From the NCBI GenBank assembly GCA_002104905.1, contig MCFE01000751.1, positions 1 through 39,313 on the forward strand: a stretch of 39,313 nucleotides of DNA, given 5' to 3'. The position numbers and the translations under genes were made by a program. The DNA comes from Basidiobolus meristosporus CBS 931.73 (taxonomy: Eukaryota > Basidiobolomycota > Basidiobolomycetes > Basidiobolales > Basidiobolaceae). Of the stretch, positions 10,262 to 21,196 are shown in pieces (position 1 is the first letter of the stretch; each line of letters begins with the position of its first letter). The notes under the pieces were generated by a model, which did not search any database, was not told the origin of the DNA, and was given only the letters and a program-made list of their open reading frames with translations.

Positions 10262-13200
10262 CTCCCACTCAACTAAATAATTTCTGAATCCTAATTCCTC
10301 TCTGAGATTCTCAAATTGAGGCCTAGCTAGTGGTTTTGTCAATATATCTGCCACCATTTTGTTAGTTGGGCAGTACACTAACTCTACTAATCTATTTTCT
10401 ACAGCTTCCCTCACAAATTGATGTTGTTTATCAATGTGCTTAGTTCTGGCATGATTAGTAGGATTTCTAGCTAATGAAATACAACTTTGATCATCCTTGT
10501 AAGCACATGTTGGTTCATCAGAACTACAACCTAAGTCTTTGAATAATTTTTGTAGCCATATAGCCTCCTTAATTGCTTGACATGCAGCCATATATTTGTC
10601 TTCAGTTGTAGATAGGGCCACAGTTGCTTGTTTCTTGCAATTCCAAGTAATATCTGTACCAGCATAAAGAAATACATAGCCTGTGGTAGAGCGTCTGTCA
10701 ATCAGATCCCTACCCCAATCTAAATCACTTTGACCATCCAGTTTTTGCCTATTAGCTGCTCCAGAGTATTCCAGTACCATATTTATGGTACCTTGTAGAT
10801 ATCTGAAAATCTACTTAACTGCTGCAATTTGATCTGATCCATAATTCTGCATGAATTAACTGACTATTCCAACTGCCACTGCAATATCAGGATGTGCAGA
10901 CACCATCAAGTACAATAGGCTACCATCCGTTGATTGATAGGGAAAGTTTTGGTCCATATTTGAGCTGTTTTCATCTAAAACTGGCTGAGATTTGCTTAAT
11001 TTTGGGTTATTGCCCATAGGGGTAGCTGCAGGTTTTCAATTTTTTATTTTGCAGTGTCTAAGAATGTCCCTGATGTACTTAGACTGATTCAGCACAGTTT
11101 TCTGCGTAGGTATGTCAAATTTGACCTCAATTTCAAGAAAATAGCTCAATTTTCCAAGATCTTTCATCTCAAACTTGCTGAAGAGATCTGATTTTGTCTG
11201 TATAAGTGCATCTTAGTCACTTAAAGCTATAATGAGGTTGTCCACATAAAGAACTAGGATAATCACACCATTTCTGAGCTGTTTCACATATACACTGTGA
11301 TCTGCAGTGCTACAAGAGAACCCAATTTCCTCTAAATATGTGTCAATCTTGTTATACCGTACTCTGGGTGCCTGCTTAAGCCCCTACAACAATTTTCTAA
11401 GTTGGCACATGTTATGGGGTACTTTGGGATTGGTAAAGCCGTCTGGTTGCTCCATATAAATTGTTTCTTGCAATTCCCCATTTAGAAAGGCTGTTTTGAC
11501 ATCCATTTAGTGTAGATCTACACTGTGTACAACTGCCAGGGCTAGAACTGTCCTAATGGAGTTAAACTTAGTAGCTGGAGCAAATGTTTCCTTAAAGTCT
11601 AGTCCCTGGAACTGGGAATAGCCTTTAGCCACCAATCTAGCCTTGTACTTATCAACAGCACCATTTGAGGTTATCTTGATCTTGTAGACCCATCTACATC
11701 CTATTGGCTTTCTCCCATTTGGTGAATCTACCAGTTCCCACGTTTTTGCCTTGATCAGTGATTGGTACTCCTCCTGCATGGCTTGTTGCCACTTAGTGGC
11801 ATCTGGACCTTGCATTGCCTGTTCCAGATTCTGAGGTTTGGCACATAAGGCAAGATGAGCTTCTTCATGATCATTGGATGTCTGCCACCAGGATCCAGGG
11901 GCATTTCTTATTGTGGTAGATCTCCTAACTGGGATAATCTATTCTGATCTGCAACTGGTAGAAGTATCTTCTGTATCTGGCTGGATTTGGTACGTATCTT
12001 CTTCATTAGTGTTGATTGCATCATCAGGCAGCTGGGCAATGATTTCCATGGCTTTCTGATCTGAACTCTCCTCAATTACAATTTCCCTGCTCTGGATCAG
12101 CTTCTGAATATTGCCATCATACACTCTATACCCTTTAGTATCTTCACAATACCCAAGAAAGATCCATTTCCTGCTCTGTGGTTCCAACTTTGAGCGTTTT
12201 TTGTCAGGGATGTGATAAAAAACATCACTACCAAAGATCTTAAGGTGCAGGAGATCTGGGTTTTTGCCTATATATGCCTCAAAGAGTGTAGAATCACATA
12301 GTGCTGTTGTTGGGCATCAGTTCTTGATGTATACAGTGGTAGCAACAGATTCAGCCCAAAATCTGTAGTCCATTCCCTTATCATGTGGCATAGATCTTTC
12401 CATCTCTACTATTGTTCTATTTGCATGTTCTGCTACTCCAATTTGCTGTGGAGTATGAGGACCTGTGGTCTGTTGAAGTATACCAGTAGACAAGCATTAT
12501 TTTGCAAGCTCCTTTGAGCAGTATTCTCCTCCATTGTCACTTTGCAGTACCTTTGATTTACACCCAGTTTGTGTTTCTGCCATGTTCTTAAAGTGCTTAA
12601 ACATCTCTGACGCTTCATCCATTGTTTTGAGGAAGTACACCCATGTATATCTTGTTTTGTCATCTATAAACGTCATAAAGTAGCTCTTAGCTCCAAAGGA
12701 TAGTGTTCTCATGGGGCCACATATATCTGAGTGTACAATAGCCAATATTATGGTGGTATTGATGCCTTCTGAGCTCTTCAAATGTTGCCTGGCTTGTTTG
12801 CCATATGAACATCTCTTACAAACAATCAATTTGATCGGAATTGAGTATTTCAGGCTCAAAACAAGCTGATTTTTCAACAATTGGCTCATTTTCTGTACTC
12901 CAATGTGTCCAAGCCTCCTATGCCATGTCTCCCAGTTGGTTTCATCAGTTTCAGTAGTGTTGACATACACATGTACAATGATCTTGCATTGTAACTTGTA
13001 TATATTGTGATCTCTGATTCCCAAAGCTAATTTTGGTCCATTCTCTCTCAATATTGAGCAGCTCATCTTAGTAAACACAAATTTCAGTCCCTGAGCAGTT
13101 GCTTTACTGACTGAGAGTAAGTTCTTAGCTATTCCAGGTACATAGAGTACATCAGTGAGTCATACTGTAGTTGCCCCTGAGCCATTGCTCATATTTAGTT

Positions 13201-14169
13201 GCATAGACCCACTTGCGGTAGCATCCAGAGCGGAGTTATCTCCCAAATAAACCTTTCTTTTGGGAACAGTCCTTAAGTTGCTGAACCACTCCTTTATACC
13301 ACAAATATGCTGTGATGCTCCAGAGTCATTTTACCACTCATTACTTTGGTTACTTGCACTCTCTTGTACAATTACAAATAACTGTGCATCAGTAGTTATA
13401 TGGTTGCCTGCTCTAGTTTCTGTTTTTTGTCTGCTTGTTTCTTCTTGCATTCTCTTGCCCAGTGTCCTGGCTTTTTACAATAGTTGCAGCAACCAGATTT
13501 TCTTTAGTTTTGTTGTTTTCCCTTCTTTTCTGAGTGCCTTTCTGAACTGAATAGAGCATTATCTGCAATTTTCTCTGCTTGATCATTATGTTTGAGTTCT
13601 TGATGGAGAAGTCTTCCTTTGACATAGTCTAAAGTCAAGTTGTCTTCTCTGCTTTCAAAAGAAAGTATGAGTGGCTCATACTTGTCTGGTAGGCTGCAAA
13701 GCAGACAGAGTATCTTTTCTTCATCATATACACCTGCATTAATGCCGTAGAGTTCTTCTGCAAGTGTCTCCATTTTGGTAATGAGTTGCAGCATGTCATC
13801 ACCTGGCTTCTTCCTCATGTTAGAGAACTTTTGCTTCAAATAAAGCTTGCTTAATACTGACTCTGCCCTAAAGATCTTCTCCAAGGATTTCCATGCTGCT
13901 TTGGCAGTATTTGAGGCATGTATTTGTCCAATAAAGGAATCTTACACATTAATACATATGGCATCAAAGGCCTTTCTCTCCTTCTCTTGAAACTTCTCCA
14001 CTTCTGCTGTTCTTTTGGGCTCTACTTCCTTTCTTGTTACTATTTTCCAAAGCTTCCTTTTCTCAAGGTGGATCTGCATCTTGATTCTCCAAAGTCTGAA
14101 GTTCCTTCCATCAAACCTCTCCTTTACAGGGAAGATGTTTGTGTTGTTCTGTTTGCTTGTAGAAGTCAT
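10256..14169 (-). pseudogene. Copia-B gag-pol polyprotein, degraded
   Basis: The minus-strand frame starts at ATG 14169 (MTSTSKQNN), just downstream of the primer site. Gag holds FDGRNFRLWRIKMQIHL and a complete CX2CX4HX4C knuckle, CNYCKKPGHWAREC (about 13480-13435). Protease has NDSGASQH (about 13320). Integrase has the HHCC finger (WHRRLGH, CKRCSYGKQ), then Asp in HSDICGP, Asp in QSDNGGEYCS and Glu in GVAEHANRT. RT has YKARLVAKGYSQ and an active-site box changed from YVDD to LYVDN. RNase H has STTEDKYMA, HARTKHID and ADILTKPLA. The breaks are a shift in an A-run near 13428 and stops near 13942, 13504, 13340, 12497, 11939, 11507, 11385 and elsewhere. Several stops are explained by one C-to-T or G-to-A change, for example the one near 13942, where the Copia-B relic at 5825 keeps CAA. 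Confidence 0.92.
10262..10273 (-). other. Polypurine tract of Copia-B
   Basis: The minus strand reads GTTGAGTGGGAG immediately before the 3' LTR start TGTTGAAA. It lies inside the last codons of pol (LVEWEC). Confidence 0.75.
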
Positions 14170-14193
14170 CTTCAGAATAGATTAAGGCAATTG

Positions 14194-14208
14194 GGGCGCA
14201 TAACCAGT
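14194..14208 (-). other. Copia-B primer-binding site, half-tRNA type
   Basis: Next to the 5' LTR the minus strand reads CTGGTTATGCGCCCC. This resembles the complement of the anticodon arm of initiator tRNA-Met (GGTTATGAGCCC) rather than the complement of a tRNA 3' end. Drosophila copia is known to prime from a 5' half of initiator tRNA-Met at such a site. Assignment here is by resemblance. Confidence 0.6.
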
Positions 14209-14209
14209 T

Positions 14210-14574
14210 GCAATTTAAGAAGTGATTAAGATATAAGGGACTTATCAAGAAATAGTGATAATAGTTGAACTGTTTTTTATTAATAAAGAAGCTCAGTATT
14301 TATACATTTGTAGAAGTAATACAGCTGTAACACCAAGTAAGGAGGGTTTCTCAATATTCAGGAGCATTCTGTAACAGTTTCAGGGTTAGAACATAATAGT
14401 TAGTATTAGTGCTAATATGATCCTCACAACAAGGGAATAATCATAAGATCATAGATCTGAAGAAAGTGGCAAAGTTAGAGCTGTAAATTAGTCCCACAGT
14501 GACCAATACTAGTCCAGAAGTGTTGAGTACATTTTTAGCGGCAGATTGATACCAAATAGTCCAATATTTAAACA
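14210..14574 (-). repeat. 5' LTR of Copia-B, with promoter
   Basis: A 365-bp LTR. The TATAAATA box lies on the complement of 14297-14304 and would drive the minus-strand genomic transcript. The outer edge (TGTTTAAATATTGG on the minus strand) abuts Gypsy-2 protease sequence at 14575. Confidence 0.9.
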
Positions 14575-16060
14575 GAATAAGACCTACAGGCCTATATATT
14601 TGGGAACTGCAAGTTTGACCTTGTACTAGGGAAAACATGGCTATTCTGTCATAATCCATCAATCAACTAGAGAACCCATGCCATCCAGATCCAAAAAGGC
14701 AACCGTACTTATGTGCTCCTACCTGCCAGATAGGTTTTTTACTTGGCCAATTCCAATGTGCATCAAACAAATGAGCTTAACAAGACACTGCTCTGTAGAG
14801 CACTTAGAAGTGGCACCCAGATGTTTCTCATGGTGGTATTACAGCAGATGTCTTCTACTTCACCCCAGAAGGTACAGACTTTTTGAAAGGATTTGTAGGC
14901 ATGCTTCCAAAACTTGTGAGCCTATTAATGGTCTGAGATATGGATCATGCCATTGACATTTAAGATAGCCCTCCAGTGAGTAAGACACCTTACCAAATGA
15001 GTCCATCAAAGTTGGAAGAGATGAAAAGACAAATGGATCAGCTATTGGAGCAAGGATATATCAGACCTAGCAAGTCACCATGGGGAGCACCAGTACTTCT
15101 TGTGAAACAGAAAGATGGAACACTTGGGATGTGCATTGACTACAGAGCTCTCAGCTCATTTACCTTGAAGAATAAGTACCCTGTACCTTGGATTGATGAG
15201 CTTTTGGATCATTTCAACACAGCTTCTATATTCAGCAAGATTCATCTCAAATCATGATACAGCCAGGTTAGGGTGAAACCAGAAGACATCCCTAAGCAGC
15301 ATTCAGCACCAGATATGGACATCACAAGTACAAGTCATGAGGTTAGGCCTTACCATAGCCTTGGCAATATTTGTGAACTTGATGCAAACAGTGTTCCAGG
15401 AATACTTAGTCAAGTTGGTGGTAGTCTATCTAGACAACATATTGAAATACACTAAGACAGAAGAGGAGCACTTGGTGCATGTTGGAAAGTTCTTGAAGAA
15501 GCTAAGAGAGAGCATGCTTAATGACAAGCTTGGACAGTGTGAATTCTTGAAGCAACAAGTTGAATACCTGGAACACATAGTGACTAGCACTAGAGTGACC
15601 TTGGACCCCAAGAAGGTTGAAGTCATAAAGAATCTGAAGCTGCAACATAGTATAACATGGCTCAGATCATGGAGGACCATATCATTCTTAATGAAGTGGA
15701 TGAAGATATCAAGAAGAGAATCCAGGATGAAGCCAGCAAATTTGTGGCACAGGATGAAACACTCTACCAAATTGCCAACAAGAAGTTGTAAGTTTCATCT
15801 ATCAAGGTATTCTTATGAAGTCTGGATGCCCTGGGAATATTTATCTGGCAGAGGAGCAAGCTTTATGGCAAAGACATTGGAAGCTTACCTGGAAATGCAG
15901 CAGATCAAACACTTGAAAACCTTGCCAAATTACCCTAGAACTAATGGAGTTGCTGAGTGGCTAGTGAATTACTTGGAAAAATGCCAAGTATGTGTGCAAA
16001 TGGAGCTGTCAGTAGATGGGTTGAGTATGTTGACCAAGCACTTTTTATCTGCAGAGTAAG
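14575..16060 (+). pseudogene. Gypsy-2 protease end, RT and integrase relic (right half)
   Basis: This continues the protease interrupted at 9895: NCKFDLVLGKTWL and HNPSIN at 14610-14670. Reverse transcriptase follows at about 14970-15480: [59 protein letters not shown], and an active-site box altered from YLDD to VVYLDN (about 15425), then TEEEHLVHVGKFLKKL. At about 15650 the frame jumps to the RNase H-integrase linker and then to integrase (about 15840-16000: GRGASFMAKTLEAYLE, NYPRTNGVAEWL). RNase H and most of the integrase N-terminus are deleted. Several frameshifts. No 3' LTR recognised. Confidence 0.85.
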
Positions 16061-16309
16061 AGTGCACAATGAAGCTAGGCTAACTATCTATCAGTGAGCC
16101 TTCTGCTGTAGAGTTATCATTCTGCAGACCCTGTTGAAAGAGCAGAGATGAGCCCAAAGGCATCATATACTAACCTTGATCAGTTGCACAAGGCAATAAG
16201 TACAGCTAGGGATTGATATGAAGGTATCAAGTGGTCAGCATGATTTTGTAGGTAAAGTAGAGACTGATGAATGCTTAAACTAAGCATACTGCACTAATTA
16301 TGACCGCCC
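16061..16309. other. Gypsy-2 tail / unassigned
   Basis: The first roughly 100 bp (VRVHNEARLTI-like) look like the decayed end of Gypsy-2 integrase. The rest has no recognisable feature up to the Copia-A protease at 16310. Confidence 0.4.
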
Positions 16310-16555
16310 ACATGGAATTTCAGAGATGATACATAGACTCTGGAGCATCTCCACACTTTACTCACCAAAAGAACTTTTTACTCAAAATTAAGAAATTTTA
16401 ATTAAGAAGGTTTTCATGAGTGAAGATAAAAACTTCATGCAGCTGTAGATGGAACCATCTAAGTCAGCCTCAGAAGTGGTGAAGGGAGTCACACACTCAC
16501 CTTCAAAAATATACTCTATGTGCCAGAAATAGCTGTTCTAATCTGGAGAAGGCAT
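16310..16555 (+). pseudogene. Copia-A protease relic
   Basis: A short Ty1/Copia protease piece with the catalytic motif DSGASPHFTHQKNF, followed by a KVFMSEDKNFM-like stretch and a VPE-like end. The same order occurs at 27370-27600 (DSGASQHF, KKVFMGDN, HVPEKAMNLLSI), so this is Copia-A. Frameshifts and stops are present. It ends where an inverted Gypsy fragment begins. Confidence 0.7.
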
Positions 16556-17000
16556 CAGCAACCACGTTGTTTTTTCAGGGCTGTAGACAATCTCCAAATC
16601 ATGTTACAGAATGTGTTCACTCTATCTTGTTATTCTTGTAGAGAGTACCTTCTGAGTATTTGTATACTTGAGGGAGGCATGATCAGTCTTTGAAGTGTAG
16701 ATGACTCCTTTAATATAGCAACTCTATTTCCTCAAGCAGTGAATTATATCAAGCATCTCCTTCTCATACACTGGATAGTTTTGTTCTGCTGAGTTCAGTT
16801 TCTTGGACTCAAAGGCAACTGATTAGTCCTTTCCCTTGTGTTCTTAGCTTAAAACTCCACCTATTGTATAATCTGAAGCATCTGTGCACAGTGTAAACTC
16901 TTTCTGAAGTCAGGTATTATTAAGCTTGGTAGCTTAGCAAGTTCATTCTTGAGCATCTGAGAAGCAGTCTCAGATGCTATGTCTCACCTGTAAGTATTGT
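16545..17000 (-). pseudogene. Inverted Gypsy RNase H fragment
   Basis: The minus strand reads a Ty3/Gypsy RNase H nearly end to end across frameshifts: FTLCTDASDYTIGGVLS, VAFESKKLNSAEQNYPVYEK, EMLDIIHCLRK, TDHASLKYTNTQK and a decayed NVVADALSR-type end. The first catalytic Asp (TDAS) and the Glu in EKEM are present. It has no RT or integrase around it and sits between two Copia-A pieces of opposite strand. It corresponds to the domain missing from the neighbouring plus-strand Gypsy-2, but may come from another copy. Confidence 0.8.
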
Positions 17001-17049
17001 CTTTCTTTCAATGAGTTCACACATCTCAAGTAATAGAAAATCACTTCAA

Positions 17050-17600
17050 GGATATCAAATTGATTTGACTAAAAACTGATCAAACTTAAACACTCAAGTG
17101 GTAGATCATAACACATATACCAAGAAACTGACCAGAATTCAGTCACAATTTGAGCCACAACATGTAAAATGCTTTTTTAGGCTATTGTAAAGAGAGTAAT
17201 CCAAATAAACTGTACAATACCAATGCAAAGAAGCCTCTCAAGTCTGAGGATGTGTGGCTTCAAAGAAATTCAAAACGCTCACACAAAATGAAATAAGAGA
17301 TTATGAAAGTCTGATTGCAAGTCAACCATTAGTCATGATTGAATCAGAGCAACTCAATGAAGTTGTCTTCACTTGAAGGGACATTATAACTGTGGCTTGG
17401 CCTGAATCAGTGTCTAAGAACATCCAAGCAATGCTCATTCCAGTATTACAAGCCAGTAGATCCATCTGGACCAGAAATAGCACATATTACTACACTAATG
17501 ATGCTACAAACTTTGTTTATGCCTATTCAGCTCATATTGATGAGCCCCAGACTGCAAAAGAGGCCCTAAATTACCTTCAGACAAAGTCTTGAAGATCTGC
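17050..17600 (+). pseudogene. Copia-A integrase tail and pre-RT linker relic
   Basis: This matches 400-779 and the minus-strand 2861-2690 of the first Copia-A copies. The best open piece (17392-17592) reads WPESVSKNIQAMLIPVL, TRNSTYYYTNDATN, VYAYSAHIDEPQTAKEALN, equivalent to PESVPRNIPEV and HIDQPQTVNEALN on the minus strand at 2850-2690. The upstream part holds a decayed post-integrase region. No RT follows. Confidence 0.75.
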
Positions 17601-17689
17601 AAAGACTGGGGATCCTGAGGTACTAATAGAAGATCAAGGTTGGGACTTAGTCACGTTGCCAATATATCAAGTGTCATATAGATTCAGAT

Positions 17690-18090
17690 AACAATTATCA
17701 GACTCCACTTGACTTACCTGTAGATCTCTGCCTTCTACCCACAGCTCTTGAGAAGAACTTGAAAAGGAATACATACCATAAGTATCACCCTGTATCTTTC
17801 CCTAGTATTTTTCCTCAAAATGCAAATACAATGTGTCTTTTTAAATTATTGGCCAATGCTGCATTCACTTTATTACCCTGCTGGTGTAGTTTACAGTTGC
17901 AACAGTATTGGAAGATTTAGTACAATACTCTATCAAAGGATGTTCAAGCAAGTACCATCTGAAGTGACGCTAACTTATTCAGAATTGGGGATGGGGGCTC
18001 AATCATTATATTCTTAACAAACTAGTAGAGTTATAACCCATATATTAGCTAGTAGTATCCAGTATTCCTGAACAAGATTTCTTCCACTAC
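17690..18090 (+). repeat. Old partial LTR of the Gypsy-1 family, plus orientation
   Basis: This aligns with the second half of the Gypsy-1 LTR (31620-31970), with blocks such as GGTGTAGTTTACAGTTG against GGTGGAGTTTACAGTTG, GCTGCATTC, and CCAGTATTCCT near the end. It is strongly diverged and lacks the promoter half. Confidence 0.65.
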
Positions 18091-18099
18091 CAAGTTCAG

Positions 18100-20880
18100 T
18101 GTCCCTTAAAATGAATTCTGAGGTTTTATCAACACATTGATCAAGCCAGAACTGCTGTCAGCAAGATCAAGAACTTGAAGCAATGAATCAGACCTGAATC
18201 TGCCTATCCTTCTGAATTCTGGTCACTAGCAAGTGATTTGAGCATTTGGGGTGATGATGCCTTGATTAGTCAGTGTCAAGATGGACTTAATGATGCAGTC
18301 AGTGGCCTACTACTCACACCCCTGGACCCAACTAGCTTGGATGAAGCTATAAATCAAGTAATCCAATGTGCCAATTGCCTTTTCCAGAAGAAACAGAAGT
18401 CAGATACTTATCTGCCAACCTCCTACCTAGTAATCCAGTCACCAGGTACTAAGCCTGATGATCCTATTCATAATGACAGTGCCAAATACAAGAAGCTTAC
18501 AAAAGAAGAGAGATCTAAATGTCAACAGGCAAACCTCTGCCTTTACTGTGGCTAATCAGGTCACTTTGCCAAGTCTTGTCCAAACAAGAAGTCCAGCTAC
18601 AAACTCATACAATCATCCAGTGAACAGCCTTCTGCAGGGTTGTTGGGAAGCTCCAGTGTCCAGTTACAATGACAGGCTTGTAATTGGATCCTCTAATGAA
18701 AATTCAACATATTCAAGAAGCATCACATACTACCAAGTCCATGCAACCTTGAGAATGCCTGTCAACATCCATATCCCTGAATCTAGTCCTGTTCATATGC
18801 TTGAGCTCATATATTCAGGTGCTTCCTCCTGTCTCATTGACCATTCCTTTGCCCGGAAGCAAAATATCCCTACTATCCTGTAGTCCCATGTTTATCTACC
18901 TTCATGATATCCTGATCTACTCCAAGACTGAAGAAGAGCATAATTCCCATGTGAAGAAAGTGTTTACCAAGCTTGACACAGCTGGCCTCTACACCATAGT
19001 GGAAAGCTGTGAGTTTGATCAGAAAGTGATTGAGTTCCTAGGCTATCTTGCAAGCTCTAATGGAACAAGAATGAGCCCTAGAAAAGTGGAAGCCATCCAG
19101 TCCTGAAAAACTCCCTGTTGCATAAAAGAAGTGCAATTCTTCCTTGAATTTGCCAGTTTCTACTGTAGATTTGTTGCCAACTACTCCAGCATAGTCACTC
19201 CCTTGACAAAGCTCACCCAGAAAATTCTGCCCTTTGCCTAGAGTAAGGGATAGTATGAGTCATTTGGTTCTAGCAAGAAGTCCTTCTTGTGTGCCCTCCG
19301 ATTGCCCACCCTGACTTTGAGAAACCTTTCATCTGGCAAACTAATGCCTCTGACTTTGCCCTTGGTGCCATCCTTTCCCAGTATGATGACAAGAATGTAC
19401 TACAACCCATGGTATTTTACTCATGAAAATTTACTTCAGCCAAAGTAAACTATGATATCTATGACAAGAAACTACTTGTAATCATTGTTGCCTTTAGACA
19501 ATGAAGACACTACCTTGATTGTTTAGCCCAATTGATAAAGATCCTCTATGACCACAAGAATCTTAAGTACTTTACTACCTCAAAAGTACTAAACCAGAGA
19601 CAAGCCAGATAGTCCCTGTTCCTGTATAGCTTTGACTTTGGCATTGCCTATAGACCATTGGTGAAAAAACAAAAACCTGATGCCCTGTCCAGAAAGGCAG
19701 AGTATTCCCTTGAAGTAGGAGACAATGCCTGTAGGCAAATGAAATACCCTGTACTCAACAAAATACACTTTGAGGTCCTTGCAATCCAGTCCCCCAGTAT
19801 TCTAGCTCCTTTACTCCTTGAGAATGTCAAGACCTGCTAATCCACCTACTCCACAGCAGCAACAATCAAGAAATATCTCAAGTCTCTCAATGACTCACCA
19901 CCCAGGTTTCAAAACCCCCAGTACCTACATCTAGTCAATGACATCATCTATTACAAGCACCAGCTGCTTGTCCCATACCTTGATACCCAGTTGGATATCA
20001 TCCATTCTTGCCATGATTCAACGGCTGCAGGACATCTTGGTACTACCAAAACCATGAATGTAATTGAGTGACTTCTGGTGGCCCAGATAATATCCCTTGT
20101 CAAGGAGTACATCTAATCCTGTGATACATATAATTGCACAAGATCTGCCAGACACCAGCCATATGGACTTCTTCAACCCTTACCAATCCCTGGCCAGTAA
20201 TGGCAGTCAATCTCAATGGAATTCATCTTCAATCTCCCCAAACCCAACTAATTCAATTCTGTCCTGGTAGTGGCTGATAGACTCACAAAGTTGGCCAACT
20301 GCATTCCCTGGTCTACAAATATAGACACTAAGGAGACTGCCCCCTTAGTGATCAGGAACATTTTCTGTCTACTTGATATCTCAAGTGACATTGTATCTGA
20401 TAGAAGACCCCAGTATATATCAAAATTCTGGAAACACTTGTTGCAATATCTTGGTTTACAAGTCAAGCTCTCATCTGCTTTCAATCCTCAGACAGATGGT
20501 TGGACTGAAAGAAATAACCAGATCCTTCAACAACACCTCCAGTACTGTATTAACTATAAGCAAGACAACTGAACCCAGCTGCTACCACTTGCAGAATTTG
20601 CCTACAACAACTCATGTCAAAGTGCAACTGGTCTTACACCACTCTTTGCAAATTATGGTTTTTATCTGCAATTTGGTATTTGGATTCCAACAAACTTTAC
20701 AAGCTCCCCTGCAGCTAAACATATAGCAACAATTCTAGAAATCCAAGAAACACTCAAGTAAGAACTATCCTTAGCCCATGAAGGGTACAAAAAATTGTAG
20801 ACAACAACAGTAGCCTAACCCCAAGCATAATGAAGGAGATTTAGTACAGCTCTTGAAAAGAAACATTCCTACCAGCCACC
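18100..20880 (+). pseudogene. Gypsy-3 gag-pol relic
   Basis: A second Ty3/Gypsy lineage. Gag at about 18130-18590 ends in a CX2CX4HX4C knuckle (CLYCG-stop-SGHFAKSC) with a TAA at 18553 inside the finger. Protease at about 18810 has YSGAS instead of DSGAS. Most of RT is deleted at about 18890, leaving the active-site box as YLHD (IYLHDILIYSKTEEEH). RNase H spans 19320-19690 (NASDFALGAILSQ, DHKNLKYF, PDALSRKAEYS). The integrase finger is at 19960-20130 (IIHSCHDSTAAGHLG, SCDTYN). The core is at 20200-20580 (SMEFIF with Glu for the first Asp, VVADRLTKLANCIPW, IVSDRRPQY, KLSSAFNPQTDGWTERNN), followed by PLAEFAYNNSCQSATG and PLFANYG. Dozens of frameshifts and stops. It belongs to the clade whose integrase contains QPLPIP and SAFHPQTDGQTER-type motifs. 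Confidence 0.88.
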
Positions 20881-21196
20881 ACTTGTGACAAATTAGACCA
20901 GAAGAAACTGAGCCCAGAATGGATTAGTTGAAAGCCGTTTAAGTATTGATCGGTGCATGAGATATGTGAAAACTATATGATTAGTCAGCTAATGTCTTGG
21001 CAGTTGCTAAGTGAATGGATAGATCTTAGATGGCTGATCACTAGGAAAGGCTTAGCAGATAAGTTGAGGAGTTAATGATCACATGAAGTTAATCAGATGT
21101 GACAGCTAATAAAATATTCTGAGAATTGATAACATAAACCATAACTGGGATTTGTTATGTTTGGGTTAGGGAAAATCAGTTAAGACAAAAGAATTT
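20881..21196. other. Unassigned, after Gypsy-3
   Basis: AT-rich, with no open frame or family match. Its position suggests the decayed 3' end or LTR of Gypsy-3, but I found no second copy to confirm this. Confidence 0.3.

Larger units (their letters stand above)
9896..14574 (-). mobile_element. Near full-length Copia-B retrotransposon nested in Gypsy-2
   Basis: A 4679-bp Ty1/Copia element with two LTRs, a primer site, a polypurine tract and gag-protease-integrase-RT-RNase H in Copia order, on the minus strand. The LTRs differ at about 30 of 365 positions by my eye alignment (about 92 percent identity), so the insertion is old but younger than its Gypsy-2 host, whose protease it splits. The flanks read GAAGA(TG) and GAATA, at best an imperfect 5-bp duplication. 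About a dozen internal stop codons and one frameshift make it non-autonomous. Confidence 0.9.

Noticed and set aside
9889-14579. A clean 5-bp target duplication around Copia-B
   Set aside because: The flanks (GAAGA or AAGAT against GAATA) do not match exactly and the LTR edge at 9896 is mutated, so the duplication cannot be claimed.
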